DNA of 64,000 nt, taken from positions 36,989,547-37,053,546 of the forward strand of contig NC_090182.1 of NCBI RefSeq assembly GCF_024679245.1. Reading direction: 5' to 3'. The stretch is from Pseudorasbora parva (lineage: Eukaryota > Chordata > Actinopteri > Cypriniformes > Gobionidae). Of this stretch, positions 44,004 to 54,518 are shown piece by piece. The notes beneath the pieces are model-generated. The model was not told where the DNA came from, did no database searches, and saw only the letters and a program-made list of their open reading frames with translations. How positions within the stretch are numbered: the first letter of the stretch is position 1; each line of letters starts with the position of its first letter. Both the position numbers and the translations under genes were made by a program.

Positions 44004-44690
44004 TAGGGATGAAACGGTATGGAAATTTAACATCACGGTTATAGTGACCCAAATGATCAAGGTTATCAATATTATCACGGTTTTGTTCAAATGAGATAAA
44101 ATGTTCAAAAAGAACCAATGCACACACTGAAAACATTTAAACAAGTTTTATATTTGAAAATCAACAAACAACAAATAAATCAAGCTGCTCTATGCCCTTT
44201 TTTAAAGCAAGATTCTATTTTGTGGGATTTCCTTTGTTATATTGGCTGTCGTCAGTCGCACCACATAATGCATACATTATAATTTGGTGTAAATATAATC
44301 TCTAATATTATCTTTATAATTATGTTAAAGCAATATTCTCATCAGTGTCCTATATCAGCTATGACACATTTAAATCTCGCATATTTTGTGTATGAGCCCA
44401 AACAGTATCCCAGTAAAATAAATCATATCCATAATTTCATTTGATGAAAATCATATGAATTTTCATATGACAGTTTATTTTATTAAATATCAAAAATCCA
44501 AAAGGTGCGCATTATACCGACAACTAGATGAACACTTTACAGTCAGTTTTATACAAACACGCATACCAATGTTGTATGTAACTTTAGAAATGGTCCCTAC
44601 ATTTTTCGAATATCGGACGTCAAGCCAACTTTATGCCAGTCATATCAGATACGCTATGGTTCTTCTGCGGTGTTTGTTTTAAACTATTTT
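44004..44690. repeat. hAT-like dispersed repeat fragment
   Basis: The start TAGGGATGAAACGGTATGG and the following CACGGTTAT and TATCACGG phrases match a widespread fish repeat of hAT type. Its far end is unclear. Confidence 0.4.
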
Positions 44691-44735
44691 CGCTGCTGAA
44701 TAGTCTAGATCAAAAACATTCAACCATATGGTGAA

Positions 44736-45225
44736 TTAATCTCCTGCGTACATCGCACGTTTATCTTTGCTTTGAGGGTAGATTTCAGTGAGTGAGAGCG
44801 TGCTCTGAACAAAACTCCAGCTAATCTGAACGCATCTGACCGCCATTGCCCACTCGAGTGCTTTGCCCATGAGAAGTGAACACATCAAGGAAATCCTACC
44901 AGCAACAGTAGCATAAAGAGAGGGCTGTTGGGCTAAAAACATTGAACATTGCTTGAGAAAGCCCTTACATTTAGATGGAGTGCCGTCAAACTTCTCAGGA
45001 AACACAAGGTGAGGGTTGCTTATTATTGTGTTCACAGGAGATTGGTGGTACTACCTGATTAGGCTGCAGCACAGAGGTGTTGGAGACCGCTGGGGTTTGA
45101 TGAAGTTTCTGGACTGCCTTTACCAGTTCCTCCATCATGTTGCTCAAACAACTAAGTTGCTGTTGGTGGATAACGAGTTGATTTGCTTGTGCTGTTAGCT
45201 CATGGGAGAAGTGCATGAGAACCAC
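44736..45225 (-). pseudogene. Ty3/Gypsy gag fragment
   Basis: The minus strand gives a coiled, glutamine-rich start (SHELTAQANQLVIHQQQL, EELVKAVQKLHQ) and then, in another frame, the capsid-like block [40 protein letters not shown] and [10 protein letters not shown]. This pattern belongs to fish Ty3/Gypsy gag proteins, which package element RNA. A frameshift near 45000-45030 separates the parts. Sequence upstream (45240-45365) includes TGTCACAAACGCCGG on the minus strand, possibly a truncated LTR. No pol follows: the fragment ends at about 44736 next to unrelated repeat DNA. Confidence 0.75.
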
Positions 45226-45744
45226 TGGATCGTTAGATAACGAAGTCTATCTAATCAGTCCAAGAGTGAGGGTGTACGGGAAATTAAGTCCGATATGAGA
45301 ACTCTGGTGAGTTCGACCTCTGGTGGCCGACGGTGGACTCTTCACCGGCGTTTGTGACAGTACTGTAATGGATTATAAGAAAACAAACAGGAACAATTTT
45401 AAAACAGTCAGCAATCTCAAATCAAAATATCTGATCCCCATAATCATTTGTGTGATGAAATACCATGTACTAAGAAAATAAGTGTTAAATAAGTGGTATG
45501 ATATCCCTTAAATGTCCGCCCAGTTTAAACTTTCCACTTGCAAGCAACTGCTTCCTCTGTAGAAGCTATATAAGAATAATATATTCAGGAATTATTTCTA
45601 ATATTTTAATTAGAAGCTTGAAATATCATATGGTGAATATTTGAACTCAATTCAAAATAAATGTCTAATTATATGATCATGATTACCCTGTCTGGGTTTA
45701 TTCTGTGATGGCTGGATGTACATTATCCATTGGTTATATTATAT

Positions 45745-46687
45745 TATATATTGTGTTGGTCCCATCAAGACATGGACTCCACTAGACCCCTGAATGATCT
45801 GCATCAAGATGTTAGCAGCAGATCCTTTAAGTCCTGTAAGTTGTGAGGTCAGGCTTTTATGGATCAGCATTGTTTGTTCAGCACATCCCATAGACACTGG
45901 ATTGGATTGAGATCTGGGGAATTTAGAGGCCAAGTCAACACCTCAGACTCATTGTTTTGGTCTTTAAACCATTGCCGAACAATTTTTGCTTTGTGGTAGG
46001 GCGCTTTATCCTGCTGAAAGAGGCCAAAGTGTTTCCATGAAAGGGTGTACATGGTCTGCAACAATGCAACAATGCTTAGGTAGGTGGTACATGTCAAAGT
46101 AACATTCACATGGATGGCAAGACCCAAGTTTTCCCAGCAGAACATTGCCCAAAGCATCACACTCCCTCAGCCAGCTTGCCTTCTTCCCATAGTGCATCCT
46201 GGTGCCACGTGCTCCCCAGGCCATCCAAGTAATGCAAAATAAAATGTGATTACTCAGATTAGGCCACCTTCTTCCATTGCTCTCTGGCCCAGTTCTGATG
46301 CTCATGGGTGGACAGGGGTCAGCATGGGTTTCTGACTGGTCTGTGGTTATGCAGCCCCATACTCAATAAAATGCGATGCACTGCATATTCTGACACCTTT
46401 CTATCAGAACCAGCATTAACTTCTTGAGCAATTTGAGTTACAGTAGCTTATCTGTTTGATCAGACCACACAGGCCAGCCTTCTCTCCACACATGCATCAG
46501 TAAGCGTTGGCTAAACAATAAACATGATCCTGTCGCTGGTTCACCGCTATTCCTTCCTTGGACCACTTTTAATAGATACAAACCACTGCAGACTGGGAAC
46601 ACCACACACAAGCTGCAGTTTTGGAGTATTCTAGCCAAAACAATTAGGCCCTTGTCAAACTCGCTTCAATTCTTATATGCTTGCCCA
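45745..46687 (-). pseudogene. Tc1-like transposase pseudogene, copy 2
   Basis: The minus-strand start ATG lies at 46685-46687. Recognisable parts are VMLWAMFCWENLG-like, TCTTYLSIV, LFQQDKAPYHKAKIVRQWF and LTWPLNSPDLNPIQCLWDVL, which carry the later catalytic positions, then NLQDLKDLLLTS-like and SRGLVESMS-like C-terminal remnants. The first catalytic block (WARE-x-QNW / WSDES) is degraded near 46290. At least three frame changes and the loss of part of the DNA-binding half make it non-functional. Confidence 0.8.
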
Positions 46688-46744
46688 TTTTTTTCTGCTT
46701 CTAACACAATGACTTTGAGGACAAAATGTTCACTTGCTGCCTAT

Positions 46745-47152
46745 TGTTATGGTACAGACCTATGGAGACCGAGATGGTAAGTGATATTGTTTATTGAGCA
46801 AACCAGTATATATAGAGCAGAAGTGATTGAAGTGCAGATGTGCTGAAGTGAAGTCCTGAATGGTCAATAAGATGGATAAGCAGAGAGACGAGGGAGACTT
46901 CGTGGAGATGGACGCTGGAAAACACAGAACACACACCCACTGGACGCTGGAGAACGAATGAGTATTGAGGAAGACACTAGAGATGGGTAACTTGCTTCAA
47001 GGGAGTCCTTAGGTAAGCAGCAAGGAAATAGTACCTTGTGCAAACGAGACCGGACAAATACTGGCTGTGTGTATGTGGCTTTTGTGCTTGTGGTGATTGC
47101 TGTGATGATGGGCTGCAGGTGGTAGTGATTAGAACTCAGGTGAGGGTGTGCA
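46745..47152 (-). repeat. 3' LTR, 5'-truncated
   Basis: Matches 48765-49160, but about 55 bp that form the start of the other LTR (CTGTGATACCGTGATGTGAG through TGACA) are missing at 47153. The deletion that removed integrase ran into this LTR, so no polypurine tract is left. Confidence 0.8.
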
Positions 47153-47159
47153 GCAGGGT

Positions 47160-48751
47160 CTCCTCTGACCAGGTGATGGGGTTGACGAAGAGCTTTTCTG
47201 GCAGGATGGGTTCAGACCTCTCTGGAACTTCCTCTGGAGCATGGAGACGGGACAGGGCATCTGCCTTTACATTATTGGAACCCGGACGATAGCAGATCGA
47301 GAAGTTAAATCTTGTGAAGAGCGCCCACCGGCCTTAATCACAAGGGTTTAATCACTTGGCATCTCTCAGGTACTCCAGGTTCTTATGTTGGGAAAACACC
47401 GCTCCCGGTCCGGTGGTGGAGGCATCAACCTCAACGATGAAGGGCTTGGTGGGATCAGGGTGAACCAGGAGGGGAGCAGGTGAAGGCATCTTTGAGGTCT
47501 TGAAATGCCTTCATGGCCGCGGGGGTTCCAGGACAGAGACTTGGTCTTACTGTGAAAGAGATGAGTGATTGGACCAGAGATGATGCTGTAATTCTTGATA
47601 AATCGTCTGTAGAAGTTCGCAAACCCAAGGAATCTTTGTAACTCTTTGATGGAGGATGGAGTGGGCCAGGACCTCATGGCTTTCATCTGCCATCCTGCGA
47701 ACCTGCCTTCGACTCAAGGGTCTTCCAGTTATGGATTCGACCTGGTAGATGGACAGGGTGTGAGTTGTCTTGAGCTGATGGCAGAGGGCACCAGAGATGA
47801 AGTTCCCTGCGGACCCGGAGTCGAGGAGGGCAGAGACTGGCAAGGAGTTATTGGCAGTAATGAGGTTCACTACAGTGGTTAACGGTTGACTTTTATACTC
47901 AGATGGCTGGATTACACTCACCAGGGACAAGGAGGATGAGAAGAACACTTGACGATGAAATGATCTGATGAGCCACAATACAAACAAAGTCCGTTCCCAA
48001 GCCGCCTCTGCCGCTCTGCTGGGGTCAGACGATTGTTATCCACTTGCATGGGTTCACATACTGTTTCTGGAAGGCTGACGGATTCTGGTCGACGGAGGGA
48101 CTGAAAGCTCATGAACTGGCCCTGGTGCTCTTCGAGACACGACTGCATACAAGTGGCGAAGCGGGTCGATAACTGGATGAAGCATTTGAGCCTGATGGTA
48201 TCCTCGTATGCAGCGAGATGCAACTGTACACAGGGATACAATCCCTGACGATTGGTGGTCAACAGCGACTGCTCGTTCCATCCGCTAGTAGCGGCCAGGG
48301 TTTCCAAAACTGCAGGGTATACTCATGTATCGACATATTTTGTTTCAAATGATACAACTCACCAACTGACGCATCCCAGGCAGGGTTTCCGAGCACATCC
48401 TTTAAGTGGGCCACAAAACTGGACTGTAAGACTGGGTTATTACAATGTTTCTTCCCAGCTTAAGGCCTTGCCATTCAATTGAGAAACAATAAATGCTACC
48501 TGTGATCGATTGTCTGGATAGAGTTGTGGTTGCATCTCCAGGACCAGTGTGCACTGTAGATGGAATCCGTTGCAGTCCTCCCCCGAACCAGAGAAGGGTG
48601 CTGGCTTGGCCATGGGACTGGCGTACAGGGGTGCCGAAGGAGAGGTGCTGGTGGATGCGGAAGTGATTGCCGGTGCTGGTGATGGTGAAGCGGTGGATAA
48701 TTCATGGCACACAGCATTCACCAGTTCTTGGAAGGGGTCAGAAGTGCTCAT
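47160..48751 (-). pseudogene. Gypsy gag-pol remnant
   Basis: Gag starts at 48749-48751 (MSTSDPFQELVNAVCHELST) and shows MAKPAPFSGSGEDCNGFHLQ, VLEMQPQLYPDNRSQVAFIV and SQLNGKALSW. After a frame change come SLRRPESVSL and a CCHC zinc knuckle (CLYCGSSDHFIVKC, about 47946-47987). Protease follows with LLDSGSAGNFISGALC (about 47780-47830). At about 47700 the frame jumps from protease to the reverse transcriptase C-terminal block [20 protein letters not shown], removing the polymerase active site. A second jump leads to [15 protein letters not shown] (about 47250-47300), the end of RNase H. It encodes packaging-type proteins only in fragments. Confidence 0.8.
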
Positions 48752-48764
48752 ACTGGTGCTCTTC

Positions 48765-49216
48765 TGTTATGATACAGAGCTACGAAGACAGATATGGTAA
48801 GTGGTATTGTTTATTGATCAAACCAGTATATTGAGCAGACGTGACTGAAGTGCAGAGGTTCTGAAGTGAAGTCCTGGGTGAATGGTCAATAGGATGGATA
48901 GGCAGAGAGACGATGGAGACTTTGTGGAGATGGACGCTGGAGAACACAGAACACACACACACTGGACGCTGGAGAACGAAGTAGACTTGAGGAAGACACT
49001 AGAGACGGGTAACTTGCTTCGAGGTAGTCCTTAGGAAAGCAGCAGGGAAATAGTACCTTGTGCAAATGAGACCGGACAAAGAATAACTCTGTGTGTGTGT
49101 GGCTTTTGTGCTTGTGGTGATTGCTGTGATGATGGGCTGCAGGTGGTAGTGATTAGAACTCAGGTGAAGGTGTGCGCTGTGATACCGTGATGTGAGAGCC
49201 TGACGTGTCTTTGACA
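48765..49216 (-). repeat. 5' LTR of the Gypsy element
   Basis: On the minus strand it starts TGTCAAAGACACG and ends CTGTATCATAACA, with AATAAA (about 48805-48812) about 45 bases before the end. It borders gag directly: the primer site region between LTR and ATG is only about 13 bases. Confidence 0.82.
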
Positions 49217-49291
49217 CCTAATATATCCCACCCACTAACTGGTACTGTGATGAAGAGATAATCATTCATAATTTTATGCCTGATCTGTGTA

Positions 49292-49348
49292 TTATATTAT
49301 ATTATATTATATTATATTATATTATATTATATTATATTATATTATATT
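49292..49348. repeat. (TATAT)n-type pentanucleotide array
   Basis: About eleven ATTAT/TATAT units at the right end of Tc1 copy 2, parallel to the (AT)n tract at the right end of copy 1. Confidence 0.92.
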
Positions 49349-49364
49349 GTTCAACATATTTGAA

Positions 49365-49625
49365 GTCTCTTATGCCCACACATTCTGTGTTAATACTTTT
49401 TAAATGTTGCATTACTGTGATGCAAATCTGACTTTTCAGCCTTATTACTCCATTCTTCGGTCTCATGATCCTTTAGAAATCATTCTAATATGCTGATTAG
49501 AATACAACTGTTTTGTAATATTAATGTCTTTAATGTAATGTTTGATCAATATAATGTGTCTTTGCTGAATACAAGTATTAATGTATTATGATGTAAATCT
49601 TACTAGCCCCAAACTTTTGAATAAA
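49365..49625. repeat. Dispersed cyprinid repeat, copy 2
   Basis: Shares CTTATGCCCACAC, GACTTTTCAGCCTTATTACT, GATCCTTTAGAAATCATTCT and the end CCCCAAACTTTTGAAT with the family seen at 37610-37890, with internal losses. Confidence 0.6.
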
Positions 49626-50954
49626 AGTATACATACTTGGCAGTTCACTTCAAAGTACAGTACAGTAATTTGTCTACAGCAATTTTAAGCATGGTATGTA
49701 TAAATACATTAGCGTAATACCGATGTGTTCAATCGTATTCTCTCAATGGATGACTGAAAGGTATTAGCTGGTGATTGGGAGTCGGTCCTGATGGATTTGC
49801 CTTTGAATGGTGGGGAGGGGCTAAGCTGGCAGGGGCTAAGCTGGCAGGACCATAAAGGCCTTCGTTATGGGGCTGTCGGGGCAGGAGTGGGTCGGGGGAG
49901 TACCTGTGGTGGTGCCAGACACTGTGGGGATTGTGAGTGCTGCTGGGGCCAGCTGGGGACGGACAGAAGGCTCTCAGTGGTGAGCAGGAAGTGGCAGCGA
50001 AGGCTCTAACACAATGCCACACTCACAACAGCACCAAGCCAAATACTGCTAGGTCATCATAGCTGCCAAATGCAAGTCTCAATCATTTTTCATAGTTTTT
50101 AAGCACTTATAGGAAAAAGTCTATTTGGATCAGGAAAAATCTGCCTTTTTTGGGTGCTTGAAAGAAGAGTGTTTGATGTACAGTGCAACCAAACTTTCAC
50201 ATACAGGGGCAAAACATCCTTCTCGAATGCATAATCACATAACAACCCACACTTACACATAAACAGCACCTACAGTATTTAAAATACAGAAGAAATGCCT
50301 ACAAATGCATATACAATAAGCTGCAAAATAACCCTGTCCATGCCTTTTCAGTGCTATTTCTTCACTCCTTAGTAAATCCTGACATTACCGCCAAAAGAGA
50401 TGCTGGCACAAGCTGGTACTACATCTGACCCTGTATGTTTTCATGAAAGAAAACTTACCTAACATTATAAGTTGGATAAATAATGTTTTATTTTCATTTA
50501 TTACACAGCTCTGTGGAATACTTGATTCTGATCAATCGTACCAACAGGTAAAAACTGGTAACGCAGCTGCTGCATTTTCTTTTAAATTTGTTTTATTGTT
50601 TTGTATACATGGATTATAAAATGACAAACATGCACAATTTTAAAAGTTTAATCTTAAATCAATATCTCCGATGCCCATAATTCTTTGAAATACAGTGTAT
50701 TTGCTAGCAACTGCTTTCTCTGCAAAAGATTTGCATTTAAATATCTAATAAAATATTTTGACTCGATTAATATTTTATGTCAAATGTTTTACTTATGAGG
50801 CAAATACCCATGTAATAAGTGTGATGATGCATACCCATCCACGTGCTATTGCAGAATAAACCCCTTTAGGGTGATCAGGAACCAGATCATATGTATTATA
50901 TAAACATGAACCACTGGTTTTCAGCTGGATTGTCTCATATAAATGGATAAATAA

Positions 50955-51013
<59 letters not shown>

Positions 51014-51383
51014 CTATAAGTTATATTTTAAAAGATTGATTTAAAAATGTTAACATTATTTACATATACGTTTTGGTAAAACACTTTATTTTACTGTGTT
51101 CTTGTTACACGTTACATGTTTCTACAGTAATTACTATACATTATACACAATTACATGCAACTAACCCTAAACCAAACCCTAATCGTAACACAAACAAACT
51201 AAGGTTTAATTAAGGAACTATTAAAACAATAATTACATTTACAAATTTTAGCAAATGTTAATCTTAGAACTTAGTAAAACATTTGTTTAAACCAATGTAT
51301 TTTTGTTTATGTTCTCTGACTGTAAAAACAATTAGTATAATACTCTTTTTAATACTCAATTACAGCTGCCAATAATGCATTCC
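49626..51383. other. No gene seen; small GC-rich island and a (GT)n tract
   Basis: A GC-rich patch at about 49780-50010 (repeated GGGGCTAAGCTGGCA) carries open frames on both strands without domains. A (GT)n tract lies at 50956-51012. CTAACCCTAAACC-like sequence at about 51160-51185 is a MITE-type motif and not a telomere. Confidence 0.5.
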
Positions 51384-53012
51384 TTAAAGCTGCAGTAGGG
51401 AGTTTTTAGAAAACATTGACTTAGCACAATCACAGGTCACTCCCCCTTGCTCTCTGCTGCGCTACAGCCCTCCCTCCACAGGCCACTGATGACGGTGGAT
51501 AAAATGTTATGGCACATTCACTGGTATGCACGAAACATCAACAATATGATTTACATTTACTAAGGCCTGCCCATACTTTGAGTACAAACTTGGTCCTCAA
51601 AACATTACGTATTTTGCAATACATGTAATGTAACTATATGATGTTGGACTATTTTTATAAGTAATAAATAGCTAGTAAGATAATATAACGGTAACTAACG
51701 CTACAGTATGCAAGTAATTATTCTACCGATATGTAATGCTAATTAAGGTTTGCTAGTACATTATTTCAGCAACACGACAAGCCAGTGCATTAGTGGCTTC
51801 AATAGCTGCTTTACACAGTGCATGGCATTTTATCTGTATGTTATGCGGCTAGAGTTTTGACACTGATGCCTCGTTCCAGGCAACCTGTTACCCGTGTTAT
51901 TCCAGCTTCTACCTTTGAAAGTGCACTGGAATGGCAGTCAAACCTGTGACTTCCCACCTGTGAAATCGTACTAGATCAATGTACTCCCAGTTATGAGTTT
52001 GAAAGTCACATAGACCAAGAAACAACAATGGCAGCCCCATAAGTATGCAGTGTTTGTGGAAGTCATACATTAAAAACCAAATCGTTTATTAAAATAAGGT
52101 ATTGCTCTCATGTTACGTATCCGCAAATGTTATGCATTATCAGTAGCTTTTCTAGAGTTAGCTAGTTTTCAGTCTATTAAGTGCAAGAATAAATTAATAC
52201 CAAATACCTTTCCAAATATACAAATAACGTAAAATAAAAGGTATAACAACTTCTCTTGGCTCATTCACCATTTTTTTCTCATTTCCCTCAAATAAGCAAG
52301 GTGTAAGCACCTTTGGCGATAGAAATGATTGTAAATGAACATAAACCCCATACAGTCCACCATGCTTTGTTTACATCTTACATCAATTCCTTACGCTCGG
52401 GCAGTTTGGTGTGACTTTACCTGGAACGCTACAAAGTCATGAGTCGGGATTTGAAGTTGTAACTTACGAGCTGAAAAACCTGCATGGGTCATTGGGCTAC
52501 GATGAGGAATTCACAACCACAGTAACTTCGAGGATTCAACAGGCGGGGAGAAGAGGAAGCCATGGTGTGAGTGGAGCATCCGGCAAGGGATGTCGTTTTT
52601 CTCATCGTCATCTGTCTTTTTCCGTTTACCCGTCTTTATTTTATGAGCAGGTGCCACTTGAGGAATTGGCACTTTTAGATTGTTTGTCCGCCATAAGCAA
52701 AGCAGTGGCACACCGGTAATCTTTAATTTGAACGCCTGTATGCGCCGTGCTTGAGATGAGAGGGGGTTGTGATCAGCGGGCACACAAGCTTGATTGACAC
52801 TACTAAGACACTCCTCCTGGCTCTGATTAGTTTTTTTTTTTACCAGTAGCAGTGTTTTTCTGCAAATGGCAATAGGACCACTGGGAGGAGCCAGGGGAGC
52901 TTGATTTTTTTCACAGATTATCTGTCTCATATTCTACTGTCAGGACATAATGACAGGTTTATCAAATATGTAAAAAATACATTTTTACAAAACTTACCTA
53001 CTGCAGATTTAA
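51384..53012. mobile_element. TTAA-flanked DNA element, 1.6 kb, non-autonomous
   Basis: The left end is TTAA then AGCTGCAGTAGGGAGTTTTT. The right end, inverted, is TTAA then ATCTGCAGTAGGTAAGTTTT. The match covers about 16 of 20 bases. The interior has frames at 52411-52719 (plus) and 52511-52930 (minus, basic and serine-rich) that overlap, so at most one could be real. Neither resembles a known transposase. Confidence 0.65.
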
Positions 53013-54018
53013 AACAGAATGTTTATCACAAGTTAGTCTCAGCCTCAGATGTGACCGTTGGCTGGAAGTCTGATGCATATGGAGCACAAAATGGAAAACC
53101 CTCCAAAGTCATTATTGGTTGAATTCTACAGTATTTCTCTGATACACGTGTGTCAATCAATCAATCAATCAACTTTATTTATATAGCGCTTTTACAATCA
53201 CGATTGTGTCAAAGCAGCTTCACAGTGTCAAACAGGGTAATATTGCGACAAAATTAGATTTGGCTGTACAGCCGTACTGGAGAAAACAGTGATGTTATCA
53301 GCTTATTTTAATTTATCATATAGCGACAATGTTGGCAGATCAGTATTATAGTTTATAGAATTAAATAAGACCTAATTCATATATTTTATTTGTATAATAA
53401 GTTGAATAACTTTAATCATATTTTTAGTGTCCCCAACTGAGCAAGCCAAGCCAAAGGCGACAGTGGCAAGGAACCAAAACTCCATCGGGGCATGATGGAG
53501 AAAAATAAACCTTGGGAGAAACCAGACTCAGTCGGGGTGCCAGTTCTCCTCTGGCCTATTAACACACCGTGTAAGATTATTATTCTGGCAACCTTACAGG
53601 TCGGAAATCATATTAGATCGGATTATTCAAAATTTTCAGGGTATCACGGAAGAGACAGATTTATTTAGGATGGGGCGTCAATTACACAAGAGTATGAATA
53701 TGAGTGTGTCACATTCTTTAATGGTTAACTTGGAAACAAAGCGATGCCAAAGCCTGCCATGGAAGAAGAAAGCTATAGGTCCAACACAGTTATCATTTTC
53801 ATGTCTAGAGCCACATTGTTCAAATAGCAAATACACTTGTGCCCATCTGTTTGCCGGTCTGAAAACCAGGTGTTCAGGTGCATTCGTGCATTTTGCTATT
53901 TTGATGCAATTTAAAACTACTGCACCATTTACAGTCAAAAACCTGGTCTGAAGTCAGTAGAGCAGTTTTTTTTGTGTTATTTGGTGTTTTGCGTTAGATG
54001 AACAACATGCGTAAACTC
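53013..54018 (-). repeat. LINE 3' tail in antisense, then unassigned DNA
   Basis: At 53153 a (TCAA)n tract is followed by CTTTATTTATATAGCGCTTT, CAAAGCAGCTTCACAGTGTC and, at about 53445-53575, AAGCCAAAGGCGACAGTGGC and CTTGGGAGAAACCAGACTCA. In reverse this is the 3' end of a common cyprinid LINE-like repeat with a TTGA-repeat tail. From about 53600 to 54018 nothing is recognised. Confidence 0.55.
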
Positions 54019-54518
54019 TGTTTCCCTTTCAGTCGGTCACGTTCGACGTACGTCAGAACTGAACCGACGAATTGGGATCTGACTTTTTTTCGAGTGTATA
54101 AAAACAAGCCAATGAAATTTGGCATGCGATCCACGCCATAAATAGGAAGTGGAATGGTAGATCAGCGCTTTCTACTTCGGAGCCGAACAGTTGTGTTGGC
54201 TGTTTCCTACGAAGAGTGTTTGACTACGAATCTAGTGAGAGAAAACTGCCAGTGCGGGTGATAAGGCGCATCAGCGAGTGATCGACTGACAAAGTGAAAC
54301 TAAAAGAGCTTGTTGGTTCGGTGGGCGGTTTCCCATTCAAACAAAGAGCTGTTGGTTCGCTGGGCGTTGTACATACACACACACACACTGAGAGCTCACA
54401 CAGGCTTGCACGATCTTACTGTGTGGAGCCGCGGTCATCTCCCTGAGTGAAGCACACTAAAAGAGCAGTTTTCCATTCACAAAAGAGCAACACGGTTTGA
54501 TCCTGCGTCTTTTTCAAG

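Larger units (their letters stand above)
46745..49216 (-). mobile_element. Ty3/Gypsy LTR element with large internal deletions
   Basis: Minus-strand element with a 5' LTR at 48765-49216 and a shortened 3' LTR at 46745-47152. The 5-bp flanks CCTAT/CCTAA (46740-46744, 49217-49221) are an almost perfect duplication, and the Tc1 host reads across. The interior keeps gag, part of protease, the end of reverse transcriptase and the end of RNase H. Most of reverse transcriptase, and everything after RNase H (integrase), are gone. Confidence 0.85.
45735..49291 (-). mobile_element. Tc1-like element, copy 2, split by a Gypsy element
   Basis: It is the same family as 35107-36519 and the same orientation. 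Sequence runs from TATATTGTGTTGGTCCCATC (45747) to ACTTGCTGCCTAT (46744), then resumes at 49217 with CCTAATATATCCCACCCACT and ends at TTATGCCTGATCTGTGTA (49274-49291). The Gypsy element lies between, flanked by CCTAT and CCTAA. Confidence 0.85.

Noticed and set aside
47038..47292. Plus-strand frame across the Gypsy element
   Set aside because: It is the antisense of the LTR and RNase H remnant.
49729..50022. GC-rich frame on the minus strand as a host exon
   Set aside because: Low-complexity Pro/Ser/His content with local duplications (GGGGCTAAGCTGGCA twice) and an equally open opposite strand.
51160..51190. Telomere-like CTAACCCTAAACC sequence, also GGGTTAGGGGTA at 35590-35610
   Set aside because: Only one or two imperfect units; in the second case it lies within a defined MITE. 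Not a telomeric array.
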